Part shown: positions 19,957-31,655 of the stretch, in pieces
How the letters are laid out: each line of letters opens with the position of its first letter
How positions within the stretch are numbered: the first letter of the stretch is position 1
Assembly: GCA_949752795.1 (NCBI GenBank)
Contig: OX457061.1
Span: 124,144,152 to 124,208,151 of the forward strand
Length of the DNA: 64,000 bases
From: Hyperoodon ampullatus
Lineage: Eukaryota > Chordata > Mammalia > Artiodactyla > Ziphiidae
Direction of reading: 5' to 3'
The notes under the pieces: generated by a model
Seen by the model: the letters and a program-made list of their open reading frames with translations, nothing else
Database searches by the model: none
Told to the model about the DNA's origin: nothing
Translations under genes and position numbers: made by a program

Positions 19957-21969
19957 TAGCAGAAGTAGATACACCTAAATATTAATTTTATAATAAATTA
20001 TTATAGTATTAAAAGCCAGAACATTTAATTTTTAAGAATATAATATGTTTCATCAAAGTTTGGAGTGCTTTTACATCCTTAGATTTTAAATTATTTTTAT
20101 ACAACTAACTCATTTTTTTATTTTTTATCTTTCTAATTCATAACTTAACTATTCTAGTGATTTAAGTGGTAATCCAACATCATTTTAACTCATAAAATGC
20201 TATATTTTGCAAGATTTTTTATTTAATATGAATTTGCTTTGAATTTTTATATGACCACTACCTCTATTAATTAAAGAATAATTACAAGAGTAAATACACA
20301 GGGATATTTTAGAGGGAATAATTTCATGTGTCATTGCATTAGTGAATATTATTTTTTAATTAGGAGGATTCCATTTCTTTGGCTACCTTATTGTGGCAGC
20401 AACTCAAAGTGTACACAGATAATTAGTAACTTATAGTTGAAGGAAAGGCCACATTGGCTCTGAAACAATACAGTCTAGTTTGGGGGAAATACCATTAAGT
20501 CTTCTTCATGTGAAAAGAATCCTGCATTGCTATTTTCTACTGAAGAGGGCCTTGCTTTGGAGACAGATGAAAAACTCATCCTCAAAAAGGACATGACCTT
20601 AAAGATACACATTGGAAAAGAAAAGGTCTAAAATAAACAAAATCATATTAATCCTAGTGAAAATTACTCTTCATAGTACTAATAAGATGCAAGTTGTATG
20701 GAAGAAATATCAATAACAGGGTGGGGTTAGCGTCGGGTACACTGAATGTTAGCAGCTCGAACATAACAGGTGCCGAATAAAGACTTTCTGAAAGTTCATA
20801 ATGGACGTGACCATATAAATTATTCGAAAGGCGTTTCTGCACCAGTTGCCAAAGAGTTTAAAAGTGATCAATAGTGAATTAACAGTGTTTAAAACTAATC
20901 TTCTCCTCACCTAGACTGTTGACCTACGAATCCAAGCCTTGCAATTCATCAGGAGAGACATTTGCATAAAAAGGCCTAATTATAGAATACAGAGAATTCA
21001 CTTTTTTAGTAGGACAGACTACATTCTAAATACACTAGATGGAACGAGGTCTGTAGATGTGGTAAGTTAAACACTTCAACTGTTGTGAAGTGTTACTTAA
21101 AATTAAATGTTAACATGTCACATGTATTGAACATATGATGAGGTACCATTCTTAATCCCTGTCTGAATTCTCGTGTCCAAGGCTGTACTAAAAATTAAGA
21201 GAAGTTTATTTTAAATAATACAGTTGGAAGAGTGACCACAACAGTGTGTGCATCAGACTCTTAACTTCTCTAAGTAAATATTGCAGACTTGTAGCTTTAG
21301 AAGCTATATTTCCACATGTTTTCTCATTTTGGATTTCATTACCAAATTCATCAAAGGATGATCTAGGGTGCTTGTGAGGCCAAAAAATTTAGAAAATGTA
21401 AGTCCGTCAAAACTTCAAAGAGATGTCTTGGGCTTGTTTGTACACACTGATGTTATTACTTGTCTGTGGTTAGGGGGCTCATTCAAGGTCTGCTGGGGCA
21501 TTCTCACTTGAAGTCTTCATGAGAAAAGCATTTTCCATTCTGTTTCCCAGAATATGCTTCACCTCCTCCCTCTGCCAAGACCACTTCTTGACACCCCCCG
21601 CTCCCCTGACTAGGCCTTGAAGAGTTAGGAGACTTGTTTTCTCTGCAAAGTAAGTCATTCCTTTATTTCTTATCTCCATATCCCAACTCAGGCCCATATC
21701 TCAGCTTTCAGAGAGTGAATGCCCACGTTTTACTCTGTGAGTGATATTTTCATTTTCAACTGAAGCAACTCGCTTCACTGAGTCATTGTTGCTACTTAAA
21801 CTGGGAAATAGCAAAAGAGCAGGGGGTTAGGGCAATACACACATAATCCACAGAAGTAATTAAGTGTATAACCATTAAGTATTAAATTGGAGAGGTCCTT
21901 GGCAGAGTGGAATCAAATCTCTACAGCGTGCCATGGTGAGTATCTTTTTTCATTTTAATTTTATTAAAA
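19957..21969. other. Repeat-poor AT-rich stretch
   Basis: About 2 kb in which I recognise no transposable element, exon or RNA. Open frames are under 75 codons (for example 20654-20842 and 21479-21697 on the minus strand) and show no known motif. It is single-copy-looking and could hold conserved non-coding sequence. Confidence 0.35.
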
Positions 21970-22762
21970 AATTTTTTTCATTGGAGTATAACTGCTTTAC
22001 AATGTTGTGTTAGTTTCTGCTGTACAACGAAGTGAGTCAGCTGTATGTACACATATACCCCTCCCTCCTGGGCCTCCCTCCCACCCCACCCCCGCTCCTG
22101 CCCATCTAGGTCATCACAGAGCACCGAGCTGAGCTCCCCGTGCTACAATGCAGGTTCCCAGTAGATCTCTTTTACACATGGTAGTGTACGTATGTCAATC
22201 CTAATCCCCCACTTTGCCCCATCCCCCTTTCCCCCGCTCTGTCCACCCGGCCGTTCTCTACATCTGCGTCTCTATGCCTGCCCTGCAAATAGGTTCACCT
22301 GTACCATTTTTGTAGACTCCACATATATGTGTTAATATACAATATTTGTTTTTCTCTTTCTGGCTTACTTCACTCTGTATAACAGACTCTAGGTCCATCC
22401 ACGTCTTTAAAAATGACCCAATTTCATTCCTTTTTATGGCTGAGTAATATTCCATTGTATATCTGTGCCACATCTTCTTTATCCATTCATCTGTCTATGG
22501 ATACTTAGGTTGCTTCCATGTCCTGGCTATTGTAAATAGTGATGCAATGAACATTGGGGTACATGACTTTTTGAATTACGATTTTCTCAGGGTATATGGC
22601 CAGGAGTGGGATTGCTGGGTCGTATGGTAGTTCTATTTTTAGTTTTTTAAGGAACGTCCATACTGTTCTCCATAGTGGGTGTATCGATTTACATTCCCAC
22701 CAACAGTGCAAGAGGGTTCCCTTTTCTCCACACCCTCTCCAGCCTTTATTGTTTGTAGAATC
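21970..22762 (-). mobile_element. L1 3' end, antisense, with ORF2 C-terminal remnant
   Basis: The minus strand has two frames belonging to one L1 ORF2 C-terminus, broken by a frameshift: 22505-22711 ([17 protein letters not shown]) and 22258-22473 (M-E-Y-Y-S-A-I-K-R-N-E-I-G-S-F). The 3' untranslated region follows toward 21970 ('tggagtataactgctttaca' on plus). About 0.8 kb, 5' truncated. Inactive. The encoded protein in intact copies drives LINE and SINE retrotransposition. Confidence 0.93.
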
Positions 22763-23530
22763 TTGATATTTACTCTTCTTCCATGGAATCCCCAGTTCTC
22801 TTTGTACCTGTGATATAGTCTAAGCAGTTGCAAAGGCTCCTGGTGGTTCATTCCACCCTCCTTCTAGTGCCCTAGAAGCATTGCATGCATACTCCTGCAT
22901 GTTGCTTTCTAAGACCAAAGCTGCTTTATCTCTGATGCTGTCTTCGGTTCTTATCAAAGTCAAGTTTCCTCTTGTGAAAAGGGAGGTAAATATTGCAAGA
23001 GGAACAGGTGTTATCTTGAGTCTCAAAGCAGAAACATAGTGTATAAAGCAGGCTAAAGGCAATGCAGAATCACAAGTGTAGGTTTGGGGTAATGTGCTGA
23101 CAGATATGCTGTTACACAAGTCCTTGAAATTTTGCATCCTCATAATTGGTTGTCTGGAGTTCAGTGAGAGGAGGGTTTGCAATCACAGCTGAAACAGCCG
23201 ACGACTTGTCTATCTCAGTATCCACCATCACTCTGGGATTCTGAATCCACTGACAGACATCAGTGTGCATAAAGCCATTAAAAAGTCCTTACACAATCAT
23301 ATGCCCTTTTCTCTTGAAGTGCACCCTTCTGTTTTCATTGATTAAACCTCTTCCCTTCTGGGAAAGAAATTCAGAATTATTATCCTCATTCTCAGGTATT
23401 GTTAGAGAAAAACCATCCACAAACCTTTGTGTAAAAGAGAAGTAAACTACCAATGCTTGTCTCCAATTAAGTTCATACAGTAGTCCAGCATATAAAACAT
23501 ATAATGGCAAATCAATTTTGTTTGAAACAA
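22763..23530 (-). other. Unassigned coding-like antisense block
   Basis: On the minus strand there are two frames, 23289-23510 (73 codons) and 22820-23182 (120 codons), with a third readable stretch between them in a different phase. The composition looks less AT-biased than the flanks. I recognise no family: no zinc finger, kinase, transmembrane or retroviral motif. It could be an old retrocopy, an unnamed repeat, untranslated mRNA sequence or chance. An L1 abuts its left edge. Confidence 0.25.
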
Positions 23531-25104
23531 AGGTGAAAAGCTGTGAATCATGCTACCCAACCCCCTACACTCTCACCCCCTACCCCCATCATGGTTCATC
23601 AGTGAACCCCATCAAACATGCATTTAAAACTCCATGTAGTACAACCTCATTTCTCAGATGTCGTTTCCAATAAGTAAAATAATTGACAGACCTCTTAAAA
23701 ATCCTGAAATGCAAACCCAGCTCTTAAGTGCTCGCTCAGAGTCTTTGTACAAAACTATGAAACAGTTTGCATTTTAATTTATTCAGTCTATGAAAAGAAA
23801 AATTTTTAAAGGAAATTATTTAAAAGGGAAAATGTAAAGAGTTGGAGAAATAATTGTTCCTGTTTTTTACTCTTGTATTTTGCTATTTATCACTATTTCG
23901 AAGTCAAACACTGCAAAGTTAAAGGTTATTAATCATTGGGTTCAGTGTGCCTCTTTGTCTGAGGATAATTTCCCATTTCAGAGAGTCTGTCTTCACTGTC
24001 TGCTTTTCTACAGCATCTTCTGACAGGAAGTTGATCTTGGGACGATCACTGAAATTGACAAAACTGAGATGTGAGGTGCTCAACATTTTCCTGATGGCAG
24101 CTGAGAACTGATGTTTGCAAAGGGATTTTACTCAAAGAGTTCTATCCCACTGGCATGAAAACATTGCTGATAAATGCCATAATTATTTCTCCAGACTTAG
24201 AAGCTGGGTATCTACACGCTTTTGAATTAAAGCTCATAAATAATTCTCGTTGTATTCTCTGGTTCCTCTAGTATCCTTCAGTGATCCACTGGTTGTATTA
24301 GAATGCAAAGACTCATTTCCAAATTAATTCAAGAGCCAAAGAAAAATTCTATTCCTTCCAAAGGTCAAACATTCTGATGGAGAGGAGTTAGTATAAGACT
24401 TTGAAAAATGTTTTGTAAGGTATAAGAGCAACTCAGACTTTACTGAGTCAAATTTTAGCATAGAAAAAATACAACTAACAGTTTTGTTGAAAGAGATGCA
24501 AAATTCTACAGAACAAAATGAAATAAAGGAATGAGAAAATATTAACATTAAAAATCTAAATAAAGCTGTTTAAAAATCTAACTTCTCCTTCTGTTATGAC
24601 TTAAGTATTTCATGAGCTGTCAATCTACTTTGCTGTGCATGGCAAAAATGCATAAAGAAATATGCACTTTATAAATATATTTTGGTAAACTTGACTCTGT
24701 CACAGTCTCATTTTTATGACTGGAGAATAGTCATCTCTGGGGAATCCTGAAAATTAAAAAAGAAATCTCTGAAGTTACTTTAGATTAATTGCTTTGGAAG
24801 TTTCAAATACAGATGCTTTGATCATAAGCTTAAATAAATGCAAAATAAGAAAGAATATTAAGTTGCTTTATCAATCCCTAAGGCCTTCTGTCTAGAGCTT
24901 ACTGACTTGGAAGAGCAGAAATACGAGACCAAAAACAACTTAGATAAAAACAGGTCTATAAACTAGACCAACATTTAACAACAAAATGCCGGGGATATTG
25001 TTAAGTGAAAAAAAAACACATCTAGTCCTCAAAACACCACCTGTCTTCTAAGCCTTGAATGCCCAGAATGTAGACACTTAAAACACATAAAACAGCTGCT
25101 CTTG
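23531..25104. other. Repeat-poor stretch
   Basis: No mobile element or exon recognised. The segment around 23930-24260 is less AT-biased and looks single-copy, which makes it a possible conserved non-coding element. Only a species alignment could decide. Confidence 0.3.
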
Positions 25105-25610
25105 ATCTGCAATGCTGGCTTACATGCTGGGGATTCATGTGACTTGTTCAAGGTCACACTTCCCTCCTTCTATGTGTTGTCTGTACTACGAATAGTTTAT
25201 TGACACTTATAGATAAAAGTGGGCAATTTTGAAATATTTTTTATACCACACTTCCATTTTCATAGAAGATGTAAAGCGAGAGTACTAATGAAACCACCTT
25301 TGTGCATTTTGTAAATCCCTGGTGGTGTTTTTTTTGTTTTGTTTTTTGTGGTACGCGGGCCTCTCACTGCTGTGGCCTCTCCCGTTGTGGAGCACAGGCT
25401 CTGGACGCGCAGGCTCAGTGGCCATGGCTCACGGGCCCAGCCGCTCCGCGGCATGTGGGATCTTCCCGAACCGGGGCACGAACCCGTGTCCCCTGCATCG
25501 GCAGGCGGACTCTCAACCACTGCGCCGCCAGGGAAGCCCCCCTGGTGGTGTTTTGATTTCACAACTACAGTAGGTGTGGGATGGGATGGGGTTAGGCAAA
25601 TGAGGACCGG
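25105..25610. repeat. Unnamed repeat, copy A (split by a SINE)
   Basis: Aligns by eye with 29768-30050. Shared blocks include 'acttat...gca(a)ttt...tattttt(t)at(t/a)cca', 'atgtaaagc', 'ggtggtgt' and the following 'tt(t)acaa' and 'agg...gtgagggg'-like region. The SINE at 25332-25540 lies within it and is younger. Family unknown to me. It may be an old LTR or DNA transposon. Confidence 0.5.
25332..25540 (-). mobile_element. CHR-2-type SINE with 14-bp target duplication
   Basis: Minus-strand SINE with perfect duplication 'cctggtggtgtttt' at 25318-25331 and 25541-25554. The tail is an impure poly(T). The three long plus-strand frames (up to 146 codons) and the 130-codon minus-strand frame that cross it are SINE artefacts. 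Confidence 0.95.
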
Positions 25611-25794
25611 TGGGCAGTTAGCTGGACCTGGTCTTGTCCTGTGGATCCTCAATACAGCCCTGGATACTGTACAACTGTTGATTGATCTTCTAGAAATGTG
25701 TGGAGGGATACTTTTTTTTTTAAATCATGAATTACCTGAGACTGACTCTAACTGTGCTGCACGTAAAAGAAGTGTCTAAGAACCAGTACAGGGC
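25611..25794. other. Unassigned spacer
   Basis: Nothing recognised between the split repeat and the MIR. Confidence 0.3.
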
Positions 25795-25985
25795 GCTGAC
25801 TGGGAGCAGTTCCTGAATTACCAGGGTTTGAATTCTGGGCCTGTCGCTGGCTGTCTGACCCTAGAGGAGTTACTTCATCCTCCTGTGCTTTGGTTTCTCT
25901 CCTTGTGAAACAGGGATGGTCATACCAGAAGGCTGTGCTAAGTAAACACAAAGAACCTGCAACAGTGCTTGACGGACAGCAAAGA
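25795..25985 (+). mobile_element. MIR SINE
   Basis: Sense MIR order: 'ccagggtttgaattctgggc' (B-box region), 'ctggctgtctgaccctagag', 'ggtttctctccttgtgaaac', 'agggatggtcat', then 'caacagtgcttgacggacag'. Moderate divergence. Confidence 0.8.
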
Positions 25986-26122
25986 CTCTACGTCTTAGCT
26001 ATTTCCAATATTTCTAATAGGGAAGTAATAGGTAAATCAGGGGAAGTTTATACTTTTGTTCAAACTCTATTAAACCTTATGTACCCTTTCACAAAAATCC
26101 ATACCTACAATGGTAAAATGGC
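25986..26122. other. Unassigned spacer
   Basis: Nothing recognised. Confidence 0.3.
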
Positions 26123-26125
26123 AGC

Positions 26126-26132
<7 letters not shown>

Positions 26133-26158
<26 letters not shown>

Positions 26159-26350
26159 GCGGTACGCGGGCCTCTCACTGTCGTGGCCTCTCCCGTTGCG
26201 GAGCACAGGCTCCGGACGCACAGGCTCAGCGGCCACGGCTCACGGGCCCAGCCGCTCCGCGGCATGTGGGATCTTCCTGGACCGGGGCACGAACCCGTGT
26301 TCCCTGCATCGGCAGGCGGACTCTCAACCACTGCGTCACCAGGGAAGCCC
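26133..26350 (-). mobile_element. CHR-2-type SINE with 10-bp target duplication
   Basis: Minus-strand SINE. The duplication 'agcttttctt' lies at 26123-26132 and 26351-26360. The tail is a (TTTTC)n/poly(T) mixture. Full-length body. Confidence 0.95.
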
Positions 26351-26360
26351 AGCTTTTCTT

Positions 26361-26780
26361 CTTTAAATCACCAACAGTACACAACCACATCATTTTTTTT
26401 TTGATTTAGGTATACCTGGCATCCCCTGGTGGATGCAGGGAACACCTTCCCCCCACCCCCAGATTTATGAACATCTGGCCTAATGACACACAGGTACCCC
26501 GGATGTGTAAGAAGTTTATTACTCACATGGTAAACAGGAAGTGGATTTCCTTAAGGAGAAGGGCTCAGGTTGTGTCTGGAGAGAAACAGGAACAGGGGGA
26601 GATGGGTGCCTTGGAGTGTGTGTTATGGTCACTGGGTGGAGTGGATGGGCTGCTCTATTGTGATGAATTTCCACCTGTGACCTGAGACAGGAGGTGCGGC
26701 GGTGCAGGGGGATTACTCAGTATGGAGGAAGGGGGTGTGGTAACCCGAAAACTGTCATCTTGCTAATGTCAAAAATGGAA
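26361..26780. other. Possible unassigned LTR-like segment
   Basis: The piece at about 26420-26760 is G-rich and contains 'gaagtttattactcacatgg', reminiscent of old antisense LTRs carrying a polyadenylation region. I cannot place termini or a duplication, so this is only a suggestion. Confidence 0.25.
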
Positions 26781-29340
26781 TCTTCTTATTACAGTATCTT
26801 CCTGTATTTGCATCATTCAAAGTGATTCCAGGTTGAATTATAAGAATCTCATGACTTTGATATGACTCCTAATGTAACTATTATGTCTCATAAGTTTACA
26901 CTCAACACTATCATTTATTATTATTTTAATATCTCCCTTATATTGATGGCATTGTCTTGGTTTATATTCCTTACATAAGGAGGCTATAGAATCTGTGAAT
27001 TTCATTTTAATATAGGAAATAATGTTATAAAACTTTTGTTCTTAAAAAGTGTCATTGAGTCTTACAGGTTTAAGAATTTCTATATTAAAAGGTGGACTTT
27101 TCTGAGATTTAGAAAAATGCATAAGAAGTGGTAGGGAAAAGTTAAGGGGACATTCATAAAACAACGTTTTTTCCAAGTGCTATAACATGTAATATTATTC
27201 CCCAGTGAATTTATTATCCTAACTTTTTATGCATATCTTTACTAACCTACATACAGATGGTTTTTGGAGCAAGATGCTTTGTCCCAAATCTTTCAAGGAA
27301 AGACCTTGATTGAACAATCTATGCTGCAAATTTTAAAAAAGAAAAAAGAAAAATCAGTATATGCCAGAAGGCTTCCATAAGCCCAGCTGGTGATCCATGA
27401 GTTTGGAGGCCTCAGGCTGGATTAACTGCCTTAAATTTTTAATTAATTGCTTTAAGGCGTTGATTTATAAACACTGAGAACTGCCGTGTAGCAACCAAGA
27501 AGTTATTTCACAAATAACTACAGAAAATACACACTTGGAATCAACAAACAGCAAAACACGGGTGAGGGAAAAAGCATTGATTAAGGTACTCTATTTACTG
27601 AGGAATTTAGAGTGATAGGATTAGATGGTCTCCACAGAGAAGGAAAAAACCTGTATAATGAAGTTCTAAAAAAACAAAACTTCTGAGGCTCTATGGTCAT
27701 CCTCAATCAGTAAGTACACTTCATTTTTTGGGTGGTGGGCAAACATGATGACATTTGATGTCATTGACGCAGCTTGAAATCGTATGCTTATTGGGAGTGG
27801 GTTCTAATCAGGTCTTTATCATGCACAGAACGCTATTCAGACATGTTTTCACATGGTGATGCTTGAAAGGCTAAAGAGAGGTAGGGCTGTTTTCCCCTGA
27901 CCCCCTTGTACATATTTCTGTTCAACTTCATCTCCCCAGGAGAGGAAGATTATTTACCCATGAATGTGACCAAGCCCAGGGCATTCTTCATCTGCTGGTG
28001 TACATAAAGTGCAGGGCAGCGGGTCTCTGTAGGCTGGCATTCAGTTACATCATTTTTTGAGAATCATGCGATTGTTCACTAAAAGAGTTGGGAGTTTTAT
28101 GGCCTCTCATTATTATAAATAAATATGATACTTGTTTCTTGAAAACATCCCATCCCTACTGCTAATTTCTATTCTTCTTCAAGACTCAGGTGATTCCCAA
28201 AGTGGAGAAGGTTCCATATAGCAACATAAGATAGTGCTGTAAAGGACATGGACGTAAATGCAATCCAAAAATTTTACTTGTGTCCCCTACTTTTTTTTTA
28301 GACCCAACTCGTGCAGTCTCTCAACTTTCTAATTATTCTATGCTTTATTCATCTACCTCCAAATAGCTCTTAACTACCAATATCCTTTGAAAGTTTTACA
28401 AAGCATATGGAGAAAGGAGAGTGTAGGGTTTAGGTTTAAAATAGCAGCTTATGTAAGTCCCCGGTGAAGCTTCTTCCAAATTACTTTACAAGTTACCCTG
28501 GAGCAGGGAGACACAGCAGAAAAAGAAAGAAAGAAAAAAGAAAAAATCACAAATAGCAGAAAATTCTAGGTCTAATCTTCAACTTTAGCCACAATTTATA
28601 TAGAAAGTCTAAGAATTAATGGAAATGTATGGTGAAACAGGAAAGTAGGCTCATAATTTGATGATGATGATGATGATTAGTCGTGGTTGTAATGGTAGTA
28701 GTTCTGCTATTAGAAATGTCAGAAAAGAATTATTAGAAGCCTGGAAAGGGAGATCAAAAAATATTTAATCTATCTGAGACTGTCCTTCCTTATCTTAGAG
28801 ATATATACTCTGCCACAGAAACCTGGGTAGACAGGTCTATACTGCACAGCAAGTGCCTTTAACGGAAGACTTCTTCCTAAAATCATTTACTCTGGGGAAA
28901 GTGACAAGCAGCCCTAATACCCAGGACGTGGCCTGGCACCATCAGCCGGGCTGTGGGGTTGCAGGGACCTGGTGTGGCCATTACTGTTAGGACATCCATT
29001 TTACTACTGAACACCAATTACTTCACCCAGCACCAACAGCAGACAAAGCCACTCTGCGAGTCTGATAGGCAAAGACAGAAATAGCACAACTCTGTATTCA
29101 TATCAAAGCCTCATATGTGTATTCATATCACATGCTGCAAACATCAAGAAGGACCAGGTACCTCCATTTACTGGCTGGTACGATCGCTGCTTCTCTACCC
29201 GTTACAGATTAGCGCTGCTCCCTTCTTTCTTCCTTCTAGATGTAATACAGGCACCTAATAATAGAGACTCACCCCCACTTCATACAATCCACGACTCCCA
29301 CTTCCTTGGACTCTTCTCCAATCACCTACCCCAAGTCAAA
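26781..29340. other. Repeat-poor stretch
   Basis: About 2.5 kb without a recognisable transposon or exon. Small local features only: a short (GAT)n run at about 28661-28677 and an A/G-rich run at 28524-28546. The homeodomain-type ATTA-rich segment at 27430-27460 ('ttaattaattgctttaagg') lies in a less degenerate-looking part and is a candidate conserved non-coding element. Confidence 0.35.
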
Positions 29341-29767
29341 TTCTATATTAGTTTCTTTCTTAGAGTTCCTGTGGATATAAGCAAGGGGCAACCAACTGAG
29401 AACAGGCAAAGGCTATTTATTCCGAGCATACGGTAGCAAAAGAGTCAGCCACCAACACTTGCGTTTTGGCAGGGAGTCAAAGGCAGGCAGAGGAGGGGGG
29501 TATCCTACGTGGTTGGTTAGGGGGACATATTTGGCTTTCTCTAGTTGGTCCTAGGTTGGTAGCAGGGACAGATATTCGGAAAGCTGTCAGTTGTTAACAA
29601 GTCCTGGCCATCTGGGGTCGCTCGCTATGGGGGGTGGTGGTTTCTAAACTGGCCTCCACACACAGAGGGCAAAGAGAGACCAAAGAAAGAGGCAGACGCT
29701 CCAGATGGGTGGGTGGCAGATGTGGAACAGAGACACTCACAACAGGTTGAGACTCCTGCTACCTGGA
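29341..29767. repeat. Probable unassigned LTR-like repeat
   Basis: Contains 'ggctatttattccgagcata', 'agtcagccaccaacacttgc' and 'ggtcctaggttggtagcagg', a pattern I associate with antisense mammalian LTRs. Termini not resolved, no retroviral coding sequence nearby. Confidence 0.35.
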
Positions 29768-30050
29768 TAAGAAAACGCTGGCTCTCACATCGTTGGGTCT
29801 ATGTCACATGCTCAAGTTCACACTTAACTACCTTGACCACCTCTTCTATATACAGGTCTTGCATACTTATATGACAGAAATGAGCAATTTGCAGTATTTT
29901 TATTCCACCTTTCCAGTGGAACATAAAATGTAAAGCAACAGTCTCAAGGAAGAAACACTCCCACCGTGGAGCATCTCACACATTCTTGGTGGTGTGTTGG
30001 TTTTACAAAGACAGGAAGTGAGGGGAAGGCTAGTGAATGCAGCCACAGTT
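29768..30050. repeat. Unnamed repeat, copy B
   Basis: Diverged partner of 25105-25610, same orientation, about 4.4 kb downstream. Uninterrupted here, so it shows the layout without the SINE: 'ttattccacctttccagtgg', 'aaaatgtaaagcaacagtc', 'ttggtggtgtgttggtttta', 'gacaggaagtgaggggaagg'. Either two interspersed copies or a segmental duplication. Confidence 0.5.
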
Positions 30051-30570
30051 CCACACGTGGTACATTTTCCCTGAATGCAATGAGCCAGTAAACCCAAATT
30101 TGTTTGACTAGAAGTACATTCCTGGTGGCCTTTGGGTAGAGGTCACGGACAGCAGTGGAGGTTCACTGAGATCCACTCAAGACCTTGCTGACTGTTAGTC
30201 TCAAGTCAGTAAGAGTGAGCACCTCTGGGGCCCCTTGAGTCTTTGGCTAAGTTCTAGACACAGGAGGGTTCATACCTTGACAGTCTTATGATTCTTCCAG
30301 GTCCTCTCAAGGTAAGGCTGTGCCTCCCCCCAGGCTGAACACCTGCTCCCTTTAGGACTTCTCACTAACACATTAACTTGTATGCAGATTTGTGTAACTG
30401 ACAAAATTTTACCAGTTACAATTTAGACCAGCAGTGGCTACTTTGGTAACATTTCCATATAATTTTTTTTTCCATTTGAGAGATAGGTAGGGTACCACCC
30501 AGAGAAGAACTTCTCACCTGTTGAAAGGAAGAGATCACGGATTTAACATAGGAGACACCCTCTTCTTTGT
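30051..30570. other. Unassigned DNA
   Basis: May continue the copy B repeat for part of its length, since copy A cannot be followed as far. Nothing else recognised. Confidence 0.3.
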
Positions 30571-30695
30571 CTCCATAGTTCAGGAATTAATAATGTTGGC
30601 TTTTAAATCATACAAGTTAATAATGTTGGCTTTTAAATCATACAACTCCATAGTTCAGGAATTAATGTTGGCTTTTAAATCATACAATCATACAA
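30571..30695. repeat. Local compound triplication
   Basis: A 29-bp unit (starts 'ttaataatgttggctttt', ends 'catacaa') occurs at 30587-30615 and 30617-30645 and in a 3-bp shorter form at 30662-30687. A 16-bp leader 'ctccatagttcaggaa' precedes units 1 and 3 but not 2. A final 'tcatacaa' is repeated at 30688-30695. The pattern implies at least two duplication steps. Confidence 0.9.
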
Positions 30696-31163
30696 CATAC
30701 AGACTGAGTTATTAAAACAACTGTAATGCACCTCATTTGTGGATGTGTGTCCATGTTGATTTTCTTGACTCTAAAGGTTATTCTCCCCTCAACTTGCAGA
30801 GGGAAAATAGTTGGTCTTTTACAGTAAAAAAGTCATTTGTTTGAAGCTGACCTTCTCTCACTTTGTTTCCTTTTTTATTTCTCTCTTCCTCTTTTCTCCT
30901 CTCTTAGTAAACTTTAAAGATTTATTAATCAGGGAAAAACATAAATAAAATTTATGTCACTGTGTGAGGACTCTTAGGGATATTTAAGTACAGATAAGAT
31001 TCATAACACCTAAATAAAAGAAAGAAAATACATTCAAGGCTTTGTGTTGATAGTGAAAATATTATAGACATAATAGTATTTGTTACTATAGCTACAAGAT
31101 AAAGAGGAAGAGCCTTGGTAACAAGAAAAAGAACAAAAGAATATAATGTTCTCTTTAATATTT
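30696..31163. other. Unassigned AT-rich DNA
   Basis: No repeat or gene recognised. A pyrimidine-rich run at about 30868-30906. Confidence 0.3.
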
Positions 31164-31655
31164 GACTAAATTATTAAATTAAAATTATGTTTAGTGACCA
31201 GTGTTTTATGTCAGTTTCTTACTTAGAAATCATCCAAGAATGCAAAAATTATTTACTAATTGAATATTTTGTCTAAGGTTTGGTTAGTTAGATCTGGAAA
31301 TTACAATTTTAATAACACATTATATTCCTATGGTAACACTGTAAGAATTTACAATTTACAATGGTCTTGCACAAACTGAAACATTGTGATGACATTACTT
31401 TTATATGGTAAGCTAAATTTTAAAGGCATGACTTAGGGTCTTTGTGCAAGAATAAATTGTAAATTCTTACAGTGCTGCTAATAATAGGAATATAATGTGG
31501 TAGCTAAAATTAGAACTTTCAGATTTTTAATTTTAAAATGTAGACAAAATATTTAGTTAAATAATAAATAATTTTGCATGCCTAGGTGACTTTTAAGTAA
31601 GAAACTGACATAAAACACTGGTTACTAAACATAATCTTAATTTATTAATTTAATC
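31164..31655. mobile_element. Large imperfect palindrome (MITE-like)
   Basis: Left arm 31164-31385 and right arm 31433-31655 are reverse complements over about 220 bp with a central spacer of about 47 bp. Near-perfect blocks: 'ccagtgttttatgtcagttt' with its complement at about 31600, 'acattatattccta' with 'taggaatataatgt', and 'actgtaagaatttacaattt' with 'aaattgtaaattcttacagt'. It has no coding frame. It could be a fossil non-autonomous DNA transposon or a fold-back element. I cannot name a family. Confidence 0.85.

Noticed and set aside
25260..25779. Long frames on both strands (130 and 146 codons)
   Set aside because: Explained by the SINE at 25332-25540, whose GC-rich body has few stops in any frame.
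30521..30715. A frame encoding a repeated M-L-A-F-K-S-Y peptide
   Set aside because: The peptide repeat comes directly from the local DNA triplication, with no sign of a coding function.
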